DNA of 64,000 bases from Microbacterium sp. RURRCA19A. Lineage in GTDB: Bacteria; Actinomycetota; Actinomycetes; Actinomycetales; Microbacteriaceae. This document shows positions 15,780-24,188 of this stretch, piece after piece. Below the pieces are notes generated by a model. The model ran no database searches. It had not been told where the DNA came from and saw only the letters and a program-made list of their open reading frames with translations. The stretch lies in the NCBI RefSeq assembly GCF_900156455.1, contig NZ_FTNQ01000002.1:744001-808000 (forward strand), given 5' to 3'. How positions within the stretch are numbered: the stretch's first letter is position 1; every line of letters starts with the position of its first letter. The translations under genes and the position numbers were made by a program.

Positions 15780-16421
15780 TCAGCGGCGCTGCAGCGGGAC
15801 GTAGGTGCGGCGGGCGACCATGTCGAAGACGTCCTGCGCGGCCTCCGGAGAGATCTCCTCGATGTCGGCATCCAGGGGGAAGCGGATGGCCTCGTCGACC
15901 GTTCCGTGCCGGTCGTCGGTCCACGAGTCGACGTCCAGGAGGCGTTCGTCGACCGGTCCATCCGGCGTCGAGCGTCGGCGGAACACCGAGACCGGGACGA
16001 CCTGGCCTTCCACCATCTGTTCACGGATGAAGTAGCGCGTGGTCGGTGTCGCGGACGCCTGGCGGAGGGCAGCCAGAGCCGACGGCGGGATCTCCATCGC
16101 TCCCGCCGACCCCGTGTTCAGGACGAGACCGACCTCGGGCGCTGCTCCGCCGACAAGGAGGCTGCCCGGCATGAGCAGCGCGCAGCGGCCCTCGCTGAAC
16201 TCCGCCGGCACCTGGTCGGTCGCGGCGAAGACGGCGAGGAAGCTCGCGTCGTCGCGATGAACGACGAGGGGCTCGATCGCCGTCGGGCCGGGCGTTCCGT
16301 CGACGAGAACGACCAACTCGGATTCCAGCAGAACCGGTGCCAGCCGCTCCGACGGCAGCTCCCCGGACCGCACCGACCTCATGGTGACTTCGAGCTCGTT
16401 CTCTGCGCGAGGCACTGTCAT
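15780..16421 (-). CDS. SseB-like N-terminus plus shared C-terminal domain (copy 3)
   Basis: 213 residues. Start chosen at ATG 16419-16421, six bases after AAGGAG. Residues 15-115 (LVVLVDGTPG, VVHRDDASFLAVFAATDQVP, a MPGSLLVG segment) look like an SseB N-terminal domain. The rest (RYFIREQMVEGQVVPVSVFR to RRTYVPLQRR) is the domain shared with the proteins at 11967 and 13296. SseB-type domains often occur in small proteins beside T7SS effectors. Immunity or effector-binding role inferred. Confidence 0.65.
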   Translation of the reverse strand: MTVPRAENELEVTMRSVRSGELPSERLAPVLLESELVVLVDGTPGPTAIEPLVVHRDDASFLAVFAATDQVPAEFSEGRCALLMPGSLLVGGAAPEVGLVLNTGSAGAMEIPPSALAALRQASATPTTRYFIREQMVEGQVVPVSVFRRRSTPDGPVDERLLDVDSWTDDRHGTVDEAIRFPLDADIEEISPEAAQDVFDMVARRTYVPLQRR

Positions 16422-16487
16422 GTGGGGCTCCTTCATCACCTAGTAGCTCCGCACGTACTCAACTCCGCGAGAGATCGCGATCCGGGC

Positions 16488-17321
16488 TCAGCCGACGAGC
16501 TGATTCGCGACGAGCTTCGTGTCGGAGAGATCGGCGCCCGGGATGCCCGACACCTCGAAGACGCCGTAGTCGACCATGACCGCCGACAGTCGCCCGGCGA
16601 TCTCGGGGTCGTCGGTCAGGAGCTGCACGCGGACGACCCCGTTGTGCTCCTCGAGCACCCGGAGGGGAACGTCGCCGAGGGCGGCTGTGAAGTCGAGCTC
16701 GTATACCGTGCAAGCCGCGAGCGGAACTGTTCTCGTCCAGACCCCGAGACGCGCCTGTGCCCAGTCGGCAGACGCCGGCTCGACGTACGACGTGAGATCG
16801 ACCTGGTCATCATGGACGTCCGCGGCGTATTCGGTCTCGTCGTAGACGGCCCGCGTGCCGAAGAAGCGACTCGAAGGATGCCATTCCTTTACCGGAGGTT
16901 GCCCTTGGAGTGCGGTCCACCCGTGAGCGGCACCCCGGTACACAGCCAGGATTTCCTGTTCTCCGGAGTCTGAGATCCGCCACAATTCGGCCCCCGGGGA
17001 ATAGCGGGTCGTGGACATGTTCCACACCGGTATGATCTCGTCGCCGACGGGTCGGAGGAACCCGAGCGGGTACGACGGCCACGGCCGCTCGACCTGAGCC
17101 GGCACACTGAGCGTTGCGCACAGGGGGACCTCGAACCGCACGACATCGACGTGTCCGGCACCATCGGACGGCCACCCGTACGCCTCCCGGAGAGCGCCCG
17201 GCGTTCGCAGGTTCTTCGCGTCACCTGCTTGCACGACGGAGCCACCGACCTGCGAGTACCCGCGTTCACGGATGAGCTGGGACAGGCCGGGATGCAGCAG
17301 CTTCTGCAGAACAGTTCTCAT
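16488..17321 (-). CDS. Free-standing toxin-like module fused to a second domain
   Basis: 277 residues. The first 130 match the C-terminal module of the effector at 17755: TVLQKLL against TVLQKVL, LRTPGALREA against LTTPADFFRS, DVVRFEVP against FVLRFQQD, DEIIPVW against EDIIPEY, GAELWRI against GAEIWEV. The following 145 residues (WHPSSRFFGTRAVYDETEY to SDTKLVANQLVG) are not in the effector and may be an immunity or second effector domain. No signal peptide or WXG segment. The start overlaps the stop of the candidate immunity gene (ATGA). Confidence 0.6.
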   Translation of the reverse strand: MRTVLQKLLHPGLSQLIRERGYSQVGGSVVQAGDAKNLRTPGALREAYGWPSDGAGHVDVVRFEVPLCATLSVPAQVERPWPSYPLGFLRPVGDEIIPVWNMSTTRYSPGAELWRISDSGEQEILAVYRGAAHGWTALQGQPPVKEWHPSSRFFGTRAVYDETEYAADVHDDQVDLTSYVEPASADWAQARLGVWTRTVPLAACTVYELDFTAALGDVPLRVLEEHNGVVRVQLLTDDPEIAGRLSAVMVDYGVFEVSGIPGADLSDTKLVANQLVG

Positions 17322-17746
17322 GCGCTCACCATAGGAAGTCGTGTCGTCTCCACGTGTACATCCTCGATCTCATCCGGTGAAACCAGGGCAGACCACCCGT
17401 CGTTTTGGTTGCCGGACAATCCTGCGGACACAGCAGCATCCGGTTCCTTGCCGGCATACCAGACCATGACCATTCCGCGTTCGAGACCTCGCTTCACGCG
17501 CGACCCCACGTGTACGGGCACGCCGTGCCATGTTCCGCTCACCTCTTGCGAAAAGCGTGCGGTCACTGCACGACGGGGGAGTTTCACCCAAGGATCATGG
17601 GGATCCGCGTTCATCTCGGTCGCGTCGGGAAAGTCTTCGGCGGTGGGGGGCCGGTCTGTCTGCAGGCGCAGGTAGTCGTCCCCTCCGGAATGCCACGGAT
17701 ACCGTTTGCCTCGGTACTCGAACAGTGTCTCGCTCACTGGCAGCAT
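17318..17746 (-). CDS. Candidate immunity protein for the 910-residue effector
   Basis: 142 residues from ATG 17744-17746, eight bases after the effector stop; a longer start at 17773 would overlap the effector. It opens MLPVSETLFEYRGKRYPWHS and ends GNQNDGWSALVSPDEIEDVH then VETTRLPMV. The place right after the toxin gene is the classic one for cognate immunity. A truncated paralogue lies at 12523-12714. No named family recognised. Confidence 0.62.
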   Translation of the reverse strand: MLPVSETLFEYRGKRYPWHSGGDDYLRLQTDRPPTAEDFPDATEMNADPHDPWVKLPRRAVTARFSQEVSGTWHGVPVHVGSRVKRGLERGMVMVWYAGKEPDAAVSAGLSGNQNDGWSALVSPDEIEDVHVETTRLPMVSA

Positions 17747-17754
17747 TGATTTCT

Positions 17755-20487
17755 TCACCCCACCGGGATCCACTCACCGCGTCGCCAGACGGCGAAGAGT
17801 CTTTGCGTTCCGTCGTCCAACACTTCCCATATCTCCGCGCCGTCGCGCATATTCACGTCCTTCGCACGGTACTCGGGAATGATGTCCTCGCCGGTCTTGA
17901 GGAAGCCGTTGCCTGTGAACGGTGCGCTGTAATGGTCAACCGAGCGGTCACCGCCCATCGAACTGTGCAGCTGCGGGTTGACGGAACCCGGCGTATCGAA
18001 GTCCTGCTGGAATCGGAGGACGAACGCGGACTGATCGTCGCGGAGGAAGTTGGTTTTGGGATAGTCGAGCCGCAGCGATCGGAAGAAGTCCGCGGGCGTC
18101 GTCAGGTGCGCGGTGTCCTCGGCGACCGACACGGACCCTGTGATCATTCCGTCGTTACGCAGGACGATGTTCTCGCCCTGACCGAACACCAGCTTCCCCG
18201 AAGCGTCGAAGTGCGGCTGGTCGAGGACCTTCTGGAGGACCGTGTCCGGAGTCACCTGAGCCGTGAGATCGTTCCGCACTCCATTGACGATGGTCTTCTC
18301 CGACGGCGTCAAGGTGTCGATCGGGCGGTTGATCAGATCTTCGAAGTGCGATTTTGTCACCCCGTACTTGTCCAGAAGTGGAGTGGTCACACGGGTGTCG
18401 CCGAGCACCTCAGGAGCGAACGAGGTTGTGTGTTCGCTTCCGTCCATCAACGAGTACACGCGTCCAGGCGCCGCCGGTGTCGCTGAGCCTTCGCCGGACG
18501 AACCCCCGGGCTCGGGGCTGGTTGTATCTCCAGGACCCTCCTCGGTGCTGCCTCCGCCCCGCCCCGCGCTGCCGACCGGTGCGTCCCCGCCGCGCCCGTC
18601 GGGCGTAGCGTCGTCGCTCCGCCCTGGGCCGACCGTGGCGTCGTCACCGCGTCCTAGGCCGCCACCGCTGCCCGCGTCGGAGCCGCCACGTCCGCCGCTC
18701 TCGCCGCCCGCATGGCTAGCACCGCCGCCGGTCTCGGTCGAGGGCTCGCGCACGACCGTCGACTCGCCGGCGCGACCGGTCTCGGTGCGCACGGGGGCGT
18801 CCTCGACGATCGAGTTCACCGCGCCGGGGCCGGTCTCGCCGCGGACACCGCCGGCTGCGACCAGTTCGGGTTCGCGCACGGGCGCCACGACGCCGGCATC
18901 CGCTCCGCCGTCGGTGCGTACCGGGATGTCGCCGCCGCGTGCGGCGTCGAACGCTCCGGCGGGCATCTCGATGCGGCCCGAGGGGATGGCCTCGGTGGGC
19001 GGGAACTCGTACACCGGGATGCCATCGTCGACGCGTGCCGTGATGCTGTTGAGGTCGACTCCGGCGTCGTCGAGGGCGCGCATCGCGGAGGCGGGGTCGT
19101 CGGCGACGAACGGCATGTCGGGGGTGTTGAGGTGGAAGCCGTCGGTGGCATCCGAGCCGAGCCGTCCGATGATGCCGTCGAGGCCCTTGATCCCCGCCCC
19201 GCCGAGCTTCATCGCACCGTTCATCGCGTAGGCGGCCGGGTCGACGAAGTCGACGACCTTCGCCATCTTGGACACGGCGGACGCTGCTCCCGCCGCCGTC
19301 TTCACGCCCGACACCGCCGCTCCGGCGGGGATGATGATCGTGGCGACGTTGAACACCGACTCGCCGAGGGCGGTGCCGGGGTCGTCCTGCCACTTGTCCC
19401 ACGCGATGATGGACTTGCCCACGTTGAGGAACGCCTCGTTGGTGGTGTCCTTGAAGTCTCGGAGTTGCTGCGGGACGAGCTGCCCGCCGAAGTTCTGCGC
19501 GACGTCGTCCGCCATCAGAAGAATGTTCAACGGCGGCGTGGAGTTCATGAGCGCGCCTGCGGCGAGCGTCCCCAGACCACCCCACGCTGCACCCCAGGCG
19601 TCGGTGGAGAAAAATGTCCACGTGGCGGGGTCGAAGCCCACCAAGAGGGATCCCAGACCCGACAGCGTGCCGCCGATGCCCCCGACGATGATGCCCTCCC
19701 ACAGGAAGTCCTTGAAGATGAACTTCGCGGTCGCCTCGCCGCAGCCCTCGGTGCGCTCGACTTCGGCGCCCCAGGGCATCTCGGTGCCTTCGGGGATCTC
19801 GGAGATGCCGTAGCCGAGAGCGTCGTCCTCGGAGGTCGCGGCGTGCAGCGGCTGTGCGCCGTAGAGGGCGCGGATGCGGTTGGCGCAGGCGCGCTCGGCC
19901 TCCCACAGCTTGATCTGCTGCGCGTTGACCGCCGCGATCAGCTCGTTGTTGCGGTCGACGTGGTCCTGCGACTCGTGCCACTCCTTGGTGACCGTGCGGT
20001 ATTTGTCCGGCGCCGCAGCGCTCGACGACCCCGTTGTCGACGAGCCCCACGAACCCTGGTAGGTCGGCATGGCGGTCGCTCCGCCGTACGGCGACTGCGC
20101 CGCGGTCCAGGCGGGGTTGATCTCGCGGACCTGCACGCCGCCCTGGATCGAGTCGACGAACGTCTGCGCCTGGACGCGCAGCGAGTCGAGTTCGGCCTTG
20201 ATCGGACGCACGTCGGCGGCGAAGGCGATGAGGGCTGCCGACACCTCGGCCAGGTTGTCGCTGACCTGGGTGGCCTGCGAACTGACCGGGGCCATCAGCC
20301 CCAGCAGGGTGGGCGACTCCGGCGCCTCGTAGACCCCGGCCATGCCCTGCCACTTGAAGTGCACGTTCGAGCCGTGCTCCGACACCTGGCCGGAGATCGT
20401 CCCGATCGTGCGGGCGTTCTCGTCGATGGCATCCGGGTTTATATCGGCACCCGGGATCGCGTCGACCTTGATCGCGTCAGGCATCAC
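17755..20487 (-). CDS. T7SS effector with C-terminal toxin-like module
   Basis: 910 residues. The N-terminal 130 are helical and LXG/WXG-like (IDENARTIGTISGQVSEHGS, VDSIQGGVQV). The middle (about 270-460) holds several hydrophobic or glycine-rich stretches such as GIIVGGIGGTLSGLGSLLVG. Residues 520-690 are a Gly/Ser/Arg/Asp-rich low-complexity linker. The last 200 residues form a compact module (TVLQKVL, VLRFQQDF, HYSAPFTGNGFLKTG, EDIIPEY, GAEIWEVLDDG) repeated in the protein at 16488. It is not TNT, EndoU or a nuclease that I recognise. The start overlaps the small ESX-like gene by four bases; export by the EccC system is likely. Confidence 0.75.
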   Translation of the reverse strand: MMPDAIKVDAIPGADINPDAIDENARTIGTISGQVSEHGSNVHFKWQGMAGVYEAPESPTLLGLMAPVSSQATQVSDNLAEVSAALIAFAADVRPIKAELDSLRVQAQTFVDSIQGGVQVREINPAWTAAQSPYGGATAMPTYQGSWGSSTTGSSSAAAPDKYRTVTKEWHESQDHVDRNNELIAAVNAQQIKLWEAERACANRIRALYGAQPLHAATSEDDALGYGISEIPEGTEMPWGAEVERTEGCGEATAKFIFKDFLWEGIIVGGIGGTLSGLGSLLVGFDPATWTFFSTDAWGAAWGGLGTLAAGALMNSTPPLNILLMADDVAQNFGGQLVPQQLRDFKDTTNEAFLNVGKSIIAWDKWQDDPGTALGESVFNVATIIIPAGAAVSGVKTAAGAASAVSKMAKVVDFVDPAAYAMNGAMKLGGAGIKGLDGIIGRLGSDATDGFHLNTPDMPFVADDPASAMRALDDAGVDLNSITARVDDGIPVYEFPPTEAIPSGRIEMPAGAFDAARGGDIPVRTDGGADAGVVAPVREPELVAAGGVRGETGPGAVNSIVEDAPVRTETGRAGESTVVREPSTETGGGASHAGGESGGRGGSDAGSGGGLGRGDDATVGPGRSDDATPDGRGGDAPVGSAGRGGGSTEEGPGDTTSPEPGGSSGEGSATPAAPGRVYSLMDGSEHTTSFAPEVLGDTRVTTPLLDKYGVTKSHFEDLINRPIDTLTPSEKTIVNGVRNDLTAQVTPDTVLQKVLDQPHFDASGKLVFGQGENIVLRNDGMITGSVSVAEDTAHLTTPADFFRSLRLDYPKTNFLRDDQSAFVLRFQQDFDTPGSVNPQLHSSMGGDRSVDHYSAPFTGNGFLKTGEDIIPEYRAKDVNMRDGAEIWEVLDDGTQRLFAVWRRGEWIPVG

Positions 20488-20828
20488 ATCACCCCGTGCG
20501 GGAGGTCGGGCGGATACACGGCGGAGACGGCCGCGGTCTGCGCGTTCGCCGCCATCTCCATGTCACCCGCGACGTAGGCTTCGGTGGCGCTCACGACGCC
20601 CTGCGCCGCCGCGCCGATACGGGCACTCATGCCCTGGATGCGCGGACCCTCTTCCTGCTGGAAGTACGCCTGCACCGCCTCCGAGATGGCGCCCGACTGC
20701 GTCGCGGTCACCGCGCCCTCGAGCGCGGGACTCAGCGAGTTCAGCGCGGCGCCGAGTGCTTCGGCATCCACGTTGACGTCCTGCAGCACGGCCACGACGC
20801 CCGATGGCTGAATGCTCCAGCTGGTCAT
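20484..20828 (-). CDS. Small ESX-like protein (DUF6507-like)
   Basis: 114 residues, all helical after MTSWSIQPSGVVAVLQDV. It has the size and coiled nature of WXG100-type partners but no WXG turn; the ATG follows AAGGGGG. It resembles, from memory, DUF6507 proteins of actinobacteria. Its stop overlaps the effector start, which suggests a dedicated secretion partner or chaperone. Confidence 0.65.
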   Translation of the reverse strand: MTSWSIQPSGVVAVLQDVNVDAEALGAALNSLSPALEGAVTATQSGAISEAVQAYFQQEEGPRIQGMSARIGAAAQGVVSATEAYVAGDMEMAANAQTAAVSAVYPPDLPHGVM

Positions 20829-20884
20829 CGCCCGTCCCCCTTCATGTCCTCAGATCCGCGCGGCCCCCACGCGCGGGCGCCACC

Positions 20885-20913
20885 GATGCCGGGTGCAGCG
20901 CGCACCCGGCATC
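20885..20913 (-). terminator. Perfect 12-bp hairpin inside the ESX-like operon
   Basis: GATGCCGGGTGC and GCACCCGGCATC pair perfectly around a five-base loop, in the 97-base gap between two small ESX-like genes. No T-run follows, so it may be an attenuator or RNA-processing stem that gives more of the first two products than of the effector. Each arm ends with the recurrent GATGCC/GGCATC motif. Confidence 0.45.
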
Positions 20914-20925
20914 CGACGGCATCCG

Positions 20926-21237
20926 TCAGCCGATCGACTCCACCGCCGCGCGAGCCTTGCTCAGCGCGGTCTGGGCGGACTCGTCGTTGCGCTCCAGCGA
21001 CGAACGGAGCGTCTGGATGATGCCACGCACCTCGGCGGCGGCGTTCTTCCAGCGGGTCTCCTTGCCGCGGTAGTCCTCGGACACACCGTCGGCGGAGTAG
21101 TCGGCCATGGCGGCCTGCACGTCGCGGTCGCGCTGGTCGATCAGCGACTCCAGCTGCGCGGCGACGCGGTTGAAGTTGTCCTGAGCGTTCTGCGAGGCCG
21201 CGATCGAGTAGTCGCGACGGTCTCCCTGGTTCACCAT
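20926..21237 (-). CDS. Small ESX-like (WXG100-type) protein
   Basis: 103 residues, helix-turn-helix size class of ESAT-6-like proteins: DYSIAASQNAQDNFNRVAAQ, then DYRGKETRWKNAAAEVRGI as the turn and second helix, with no membrane segment or signal. Strong ribosome site GGAAGGG. The classic W-x-G is not obvious; a G-x-E-x-x-W segment sits near the turn. Likely secreted as a dimer with a neighbour. Confidence 0.65.
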   Translation of the reverse strand: MVNQGDRRDYSIAASQNAQDNFNRVAAQLESLIDQRDRDVQAAMADYSADGVSEDYRGKETRWKNAAAEVRGIIQTLRSSLERNDESAQTALSKARAAVESIG

Positions 21238-21257
21238 GAGTCAGTCCCTTCCGATTC

Positions 21258-21590
21258 TCAGCGGCCGCCGAAGCGCGCGGCGTCGAACGACGACCCGGCT
21301 TCCAGGCTCGTGGTCTGGTCGACCATGGACGACTCGCCCTCCTGGAAGGAGCGGTCCATGCCCGAGATGCCGCCCAGCACGCCGTCGAGCGCGAGCTTCA
21401 GCTCGGCCGAGATGGCGTCGGTGCGCGACTTGAAACGGTCGAACGCGGCGCGACCGGCGCCCTGGAACTGCCCCTCGAGCGGCTCGGCCGCCTCGAGCAG
21501 CTGGCGCACCAGCAGCGACAGCTCATCACTCGACCCCGAGGTGGCCTTACCCAGCACACCCAGAGTGTCGGAACCCATTGCGAACTTCAC
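21258..21590 (-). CDS. Small ESX-like (WXG100-type) protein, first of the effector operon
   Basis: 110 residues, two long helices separated by GQFQGAGRAAFDRFK, which sits where the WXG turn is expected (F-Q-G in place of W-x-G). GTG start with GAAGGG nine bases upstream; ATG five codons in (MGSDTL) is an alternative. The gene heads the unit of three small genes, the effector and the immunity genes. Confidence 0.68.
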   Translation of the reverse strand: MKFAMGSDTLGVLGKATSGSSDELSLLVRQLLEAAEPLEGQFQGAGRAAFDRFKSRTDAISAELKLALDGVLGGISGMDRSFQEGESSMVDQTTSLEAGSSFDAARFGGR

Positions 21591-21636
21591 GAGAGCCCAC
21601 CCTTCGATCGCGAATCAACCTGCAACGAACTTTGAA

Positions 21637-21642
21637 ACCCTA
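21637..21642 (-). promoter_or_regulatory. Probable -10 element of the effector operon
   Basis: TAGGGT preceded by TGGT (extended -10 like) on the minus strand, about 47 bases before the first GTG; same hexamer as upstream of the T7SS operon. Confidence 0.4.
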
Positions 21643-21712
21643 ACCACCGGGTACCCGTCGCGGAACGAAGATGAGAGAACTCTCCTTTTTCTCCCCCATG
21701 GTGTAGGAGGGG

Positions 21713-22285
21713 TCAGCTGCCCGCTTTCGCCGCTGCTTTGGCCGCGCGCTTGTGCTCCCGCACCTTCGCCAAGGAGTCCGGGTTCGTGATGTCGGCGACG
21801 GACCGGAACGAGCCCTGCTCGCCGTACGGCGCCGACGCCTCGCGCCAGCCGTCGCCGTCGTATCCGTACTGCTTTCCGAGCAGCGCGAGGAAGATCTTCG
21901 CCTTCTGCTCGCCGAAGCCGGGCAGGGCCTTCAGCCGCTTCAACACCGTCGCGCCGTCGGGGTCGTCGCGCGTCCACAGCGCCGCGGCGTCCCCGCCCCA
22001 CTCCTTGTCGAGCGCCGCGCACAGCGACTGCACGCGCGTGGCCATCGACCCGGGGAAGCGGTGCACCGCCGGGGACTGCGAGAACGCAGCCGCGAACGTC
22101 TCGGGATCCTCGTGGGCGAGGGTCGTGGCATCCATCGCTCCGACCCGTTCCTGGATCTTCAGCGGGCCCGCGAACGCCGTCTCCATCGCCACCTGCTGGT
22201 CGAGCAGCATGCCGATGAGGAGCGCGAGCGGGTTCGTCGAGAGCAGTTCGTCGGCGGCCGGGTCATCGGTGATGTGCAGACTCAT
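21713..22285 (-). CDS. HhH-GPD-type base-excision repair protein
   Basis: 190 residues from ATG 22283-22285. It contains an LLDQQVAMETAFAGP helix typical of short HhH-GPD glycosylase-like proteins and a helix-hairpin-helix near KRLKALPGFGEQKAKIFLAL. Such proteins bind DNA and are annotated as base-excision repair glycosylases; the catalytic Asp of larger members is not clear here. A Lys/Ala-rich tail ends the protein. GAGAAT lies six bases before the start, so the message may be leaderless. Confidence 0.75.
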   Translation of the reverse strand: MSLHITDDPAADELLSTNPLALLIGMLLDQQVAMETAFAGPLKIQERVGAMDATTLAHEDPETFAAAFSQSPAVHRFPGSMATRVQSLCAALDKEWGGDAAALWTRDDPDGATVLKRLKALPGFGEQKAKIFLALLGKQYGYDGDGWREASAPYGEQGSFRSVADITNPDSLAKVREHKRAAKAAAKAGS

Positions 22286-22304
22286 CCGCCCATTCTCGCG
22301 CGGG

Positions 22305-22586
22305 TCACGCGCGCGCGGCGATCCATTTCTCGGCGAAGGGCACGGCATCCAGGGTGTGCAGGTCGTCCGTGATCTCGGTGAGCTGCCGTTCGAAGTCGTC
22401 GACGCTGCCGGGCTTCAGGCGCGTGACCACGGATCCGTCGACCCGCCGGATCACGACTTCGCTCGTCGACGGCGCATCGGAACCCGCGTCGAGCAGACCC
22501 ATGACGACCGTGGCCGCCCAGCGCAGGCCGTTACGGCGACGATCCTCGCCCGCGACGCGGTACACCTCGGATGCGGGAGTGCTCAT
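22305..22586 (-). CDS. Small conserved protein, 93 residues
   Basis: Starts MSTPASEVYRVAGEDRRRNG, has EVVIRRVDGSVVTRLKPGS in the middle and ends TLDAVPFAEKWIAARA. No family recognised. It precedes the HhH-GPD gene by 19 bases on the same strand. CAGGAT lies six bases before the ATG. Confidence 0.6.
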   Translation of the reverse strand: MSTPASEVYRVAGEDRRRNGLRWAATVVMGLLDAGSDAPSTSEVVIRRVDGSVVTRLKPGSVDDFERQLTEITDDLHTLDAVPFAEKWIAARA

Positions 22587-22762
22587 GCGCACATCCTGCC
22601 CGATGCGCGGTCGCCGAGGCTTCGGTTCGCCCGGTGGGGTGGGGGCGCCGGTCGGTGGCGACGGGAGGAGATTCGGCGGGGGGAGGAGGGATGCCGGGGT
22701 GTCGGTCCTCCGCTCCCGGTTTCTCCTCCGCCCACGCGGGATCGGCCCGAGAACGGAGCGTT

Positions 22763-24088
22763 TCAGCCGGCGTCGGCGATGCGCGACGCGGGCGTCTCGG
22801 CGTCGGCGACCTCGATGCCGAACAGTGCGGACAGCGCGGAGACGTACTCGTCGCCGCGGCCGGACTCCGCGAGCTCGTGCGCGCGGGTCGTGGGGGTGTG
22901 CAGCAGCACGCCGACGAGGTGCCTCAGCGCCTGCTCGGTCTGGCCGTCCTCGTCGCCGCGGGCGCGCACGCGCTCCACCTCGGCGTCGAGCACGCCGAAG
23001 ACGTGGGCGCGCAGGGCCACGACCGCGGGGGTGATGTTCTTGCGCTCGCCGACCGAGGCGAAGCGGCGGGCGGCGTCGCGGACCAGGTCGCGCGCGGCAT
23101 CCGTCGCCTGCAGCTCTTCGAGCGGGGCGTGGAGGCGGATGGTCTCGAGGTCGAGCAGGTCGACGCCCGGGACGGTGGCCACGTCGGGGTCCACGTTGCG
23201 CGGCAGACCGAGGTCGATGACCAGGCGCCGTCCGGAGTGGTCGACGGGGCAGCCGACCGAGGCGGGGGCAGCGGCTTCGGCGGCCGTGCGGCCGGCGGCG
23301 AAGGTCGCGGCGCTGACGACGTGGTGCTCGCTCGTGGTGCACGTGATCACGAGGTCGGCGTGGGCGACGGCGGCGGGGAAGGTCTCGGCCGAGACGGCGC
23401 GCAGGCCGTGCTTCGCCGCGAACTTGGCGGCACGCCCCGACGGGGAGTGGACCGAGATGTCTTCGGCTCCCTGGTCACGGAGGGCCGCGACCGTCGCCGC
23501 GGCGTAGGCGCCGGTACCGACGAGCAGCACGCGCTGGGTCGACCAGTCGGCGATGCGGCTGTCGGCCAGCTCCAGGCCGAGGCGCACGATGGAGCGTCCG
23601 GCGCGGCCGATCGCGGTGGAGTTCTTCACGCCGCGCTGCGCTTCGGACGCGCGCTGGAACAGACGCTCGAGCTCACCCGAGGTGGTGCCGAGCGTGCGCG
23701 ACTCGGTGAGCGCACGGCGCACCTGACCGGCGATCTCGCCCTCGCCGACGACGACGGATTCGAGACCGGATGCCACCGAGAACAGATGCTCGGCGACGTC
23801 GCCGCCACCGAGCACGGTGTACGACCCGGCGAGCTCGCTCGCGGGCACGCCCGTGGCCGCCTCGATGGCGCTCAGCGTGGCTTCCACGCCCACCGCGACG
23901 GCGGCCGTGACGGGCTCGTCCATGTCGACGTAGGCCTCGAAGCGGTTGCAGGTGGCCACGACGACCGCTCCCTGCACGCACTCGTGGTGCGCGGCGATCA
24001 GGGGGGCGACGGGGGTGGTGGGTACGCTGAGCCGCTCGAGGAGATCGAAGGACGCGGTCTTGTGACTCGCGCTCACACAGAGCAGCAC
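22763..24088 (-). CDS. hemA: Glutamyl-tRNA reductase
   Basis: 441 residues from a GTG start. It reduces glutamyl-tRNA to glutamate-1-semialdehyde with NADPH, the first step of the C5 tetrapyrrole route. The thioester cysteine is Cys47 in [21 protein letters not shown] and the [14 protein letters not shown] dinucleotide fold follow, then a helical dimerisation domain. It lies divergently from hemE and the other heme genes across a 100-base gap. Usual family length. Confidence 0.96.
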   Translation of the reverse strand: MLLCVSASHKTASFDLLERLSVPTTPVAPLIAAHHECVQGAVVVATCNRFEAYVDMDEPVTAAVAVGVEATLSAIEAATGVPASELAGSYTVLGGGDVAEHLFSVASGLESVVVGEGEIAGQVRRALTESRTLGTTSGELERLFQRASEAQRGVKNSTAIGRAGRSIVRLGLELADSRIADWSTQRVLLVGTGAYAAATVAALRDQGAEDISVHSPSGRAAKFAAKHGLRAVSAETFPAAVAHADLVITCTTSEHHVVSAATFAAGRTAAEAAAPASVGCPVDHSGRRLVIDLGLPRNVDPDVATVPGVDLLDLETIRLHAPLEELQATDAARDLVRDAARRFASVGERKNITPAVVALRAHVFGVLDAEVERVRARGDEDGQTEQALRHLVGVLLHTPTTRAHELAESGRGDEYVSALSALFGIEVADAETPASRIADAG

Positions 24089-24094
24089 GCAGAG

Positions 24095-24100
24095 ATTCTA
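24095..24100 (-). promoter_or_regulatory. -10 element of hemA, leaderless layout
   Basis: TAGAAT on the minus strand ends six bases before the GTG of hemA, so transcription should start at or next to the start codon. No ribosome site precedes the GTG. Confidence 0.6.
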
Positions 24101-24188
24101 CGCCCGGCATCCTCGGGGTATTCCGGGTGGCCTCTCGACGTCAAGGCATCCCTCCTCCTCCCAGAAGGCGAATGGGAGGATGGATGCC

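Noticed and set aside
17755..18400. Effector tail as a TNT-type NAD glycohydrolase
   Set aside because: TNT motifs are not seen; Imm61-like genes nearby tempted the call but lie far from the toxin and on the other strand.
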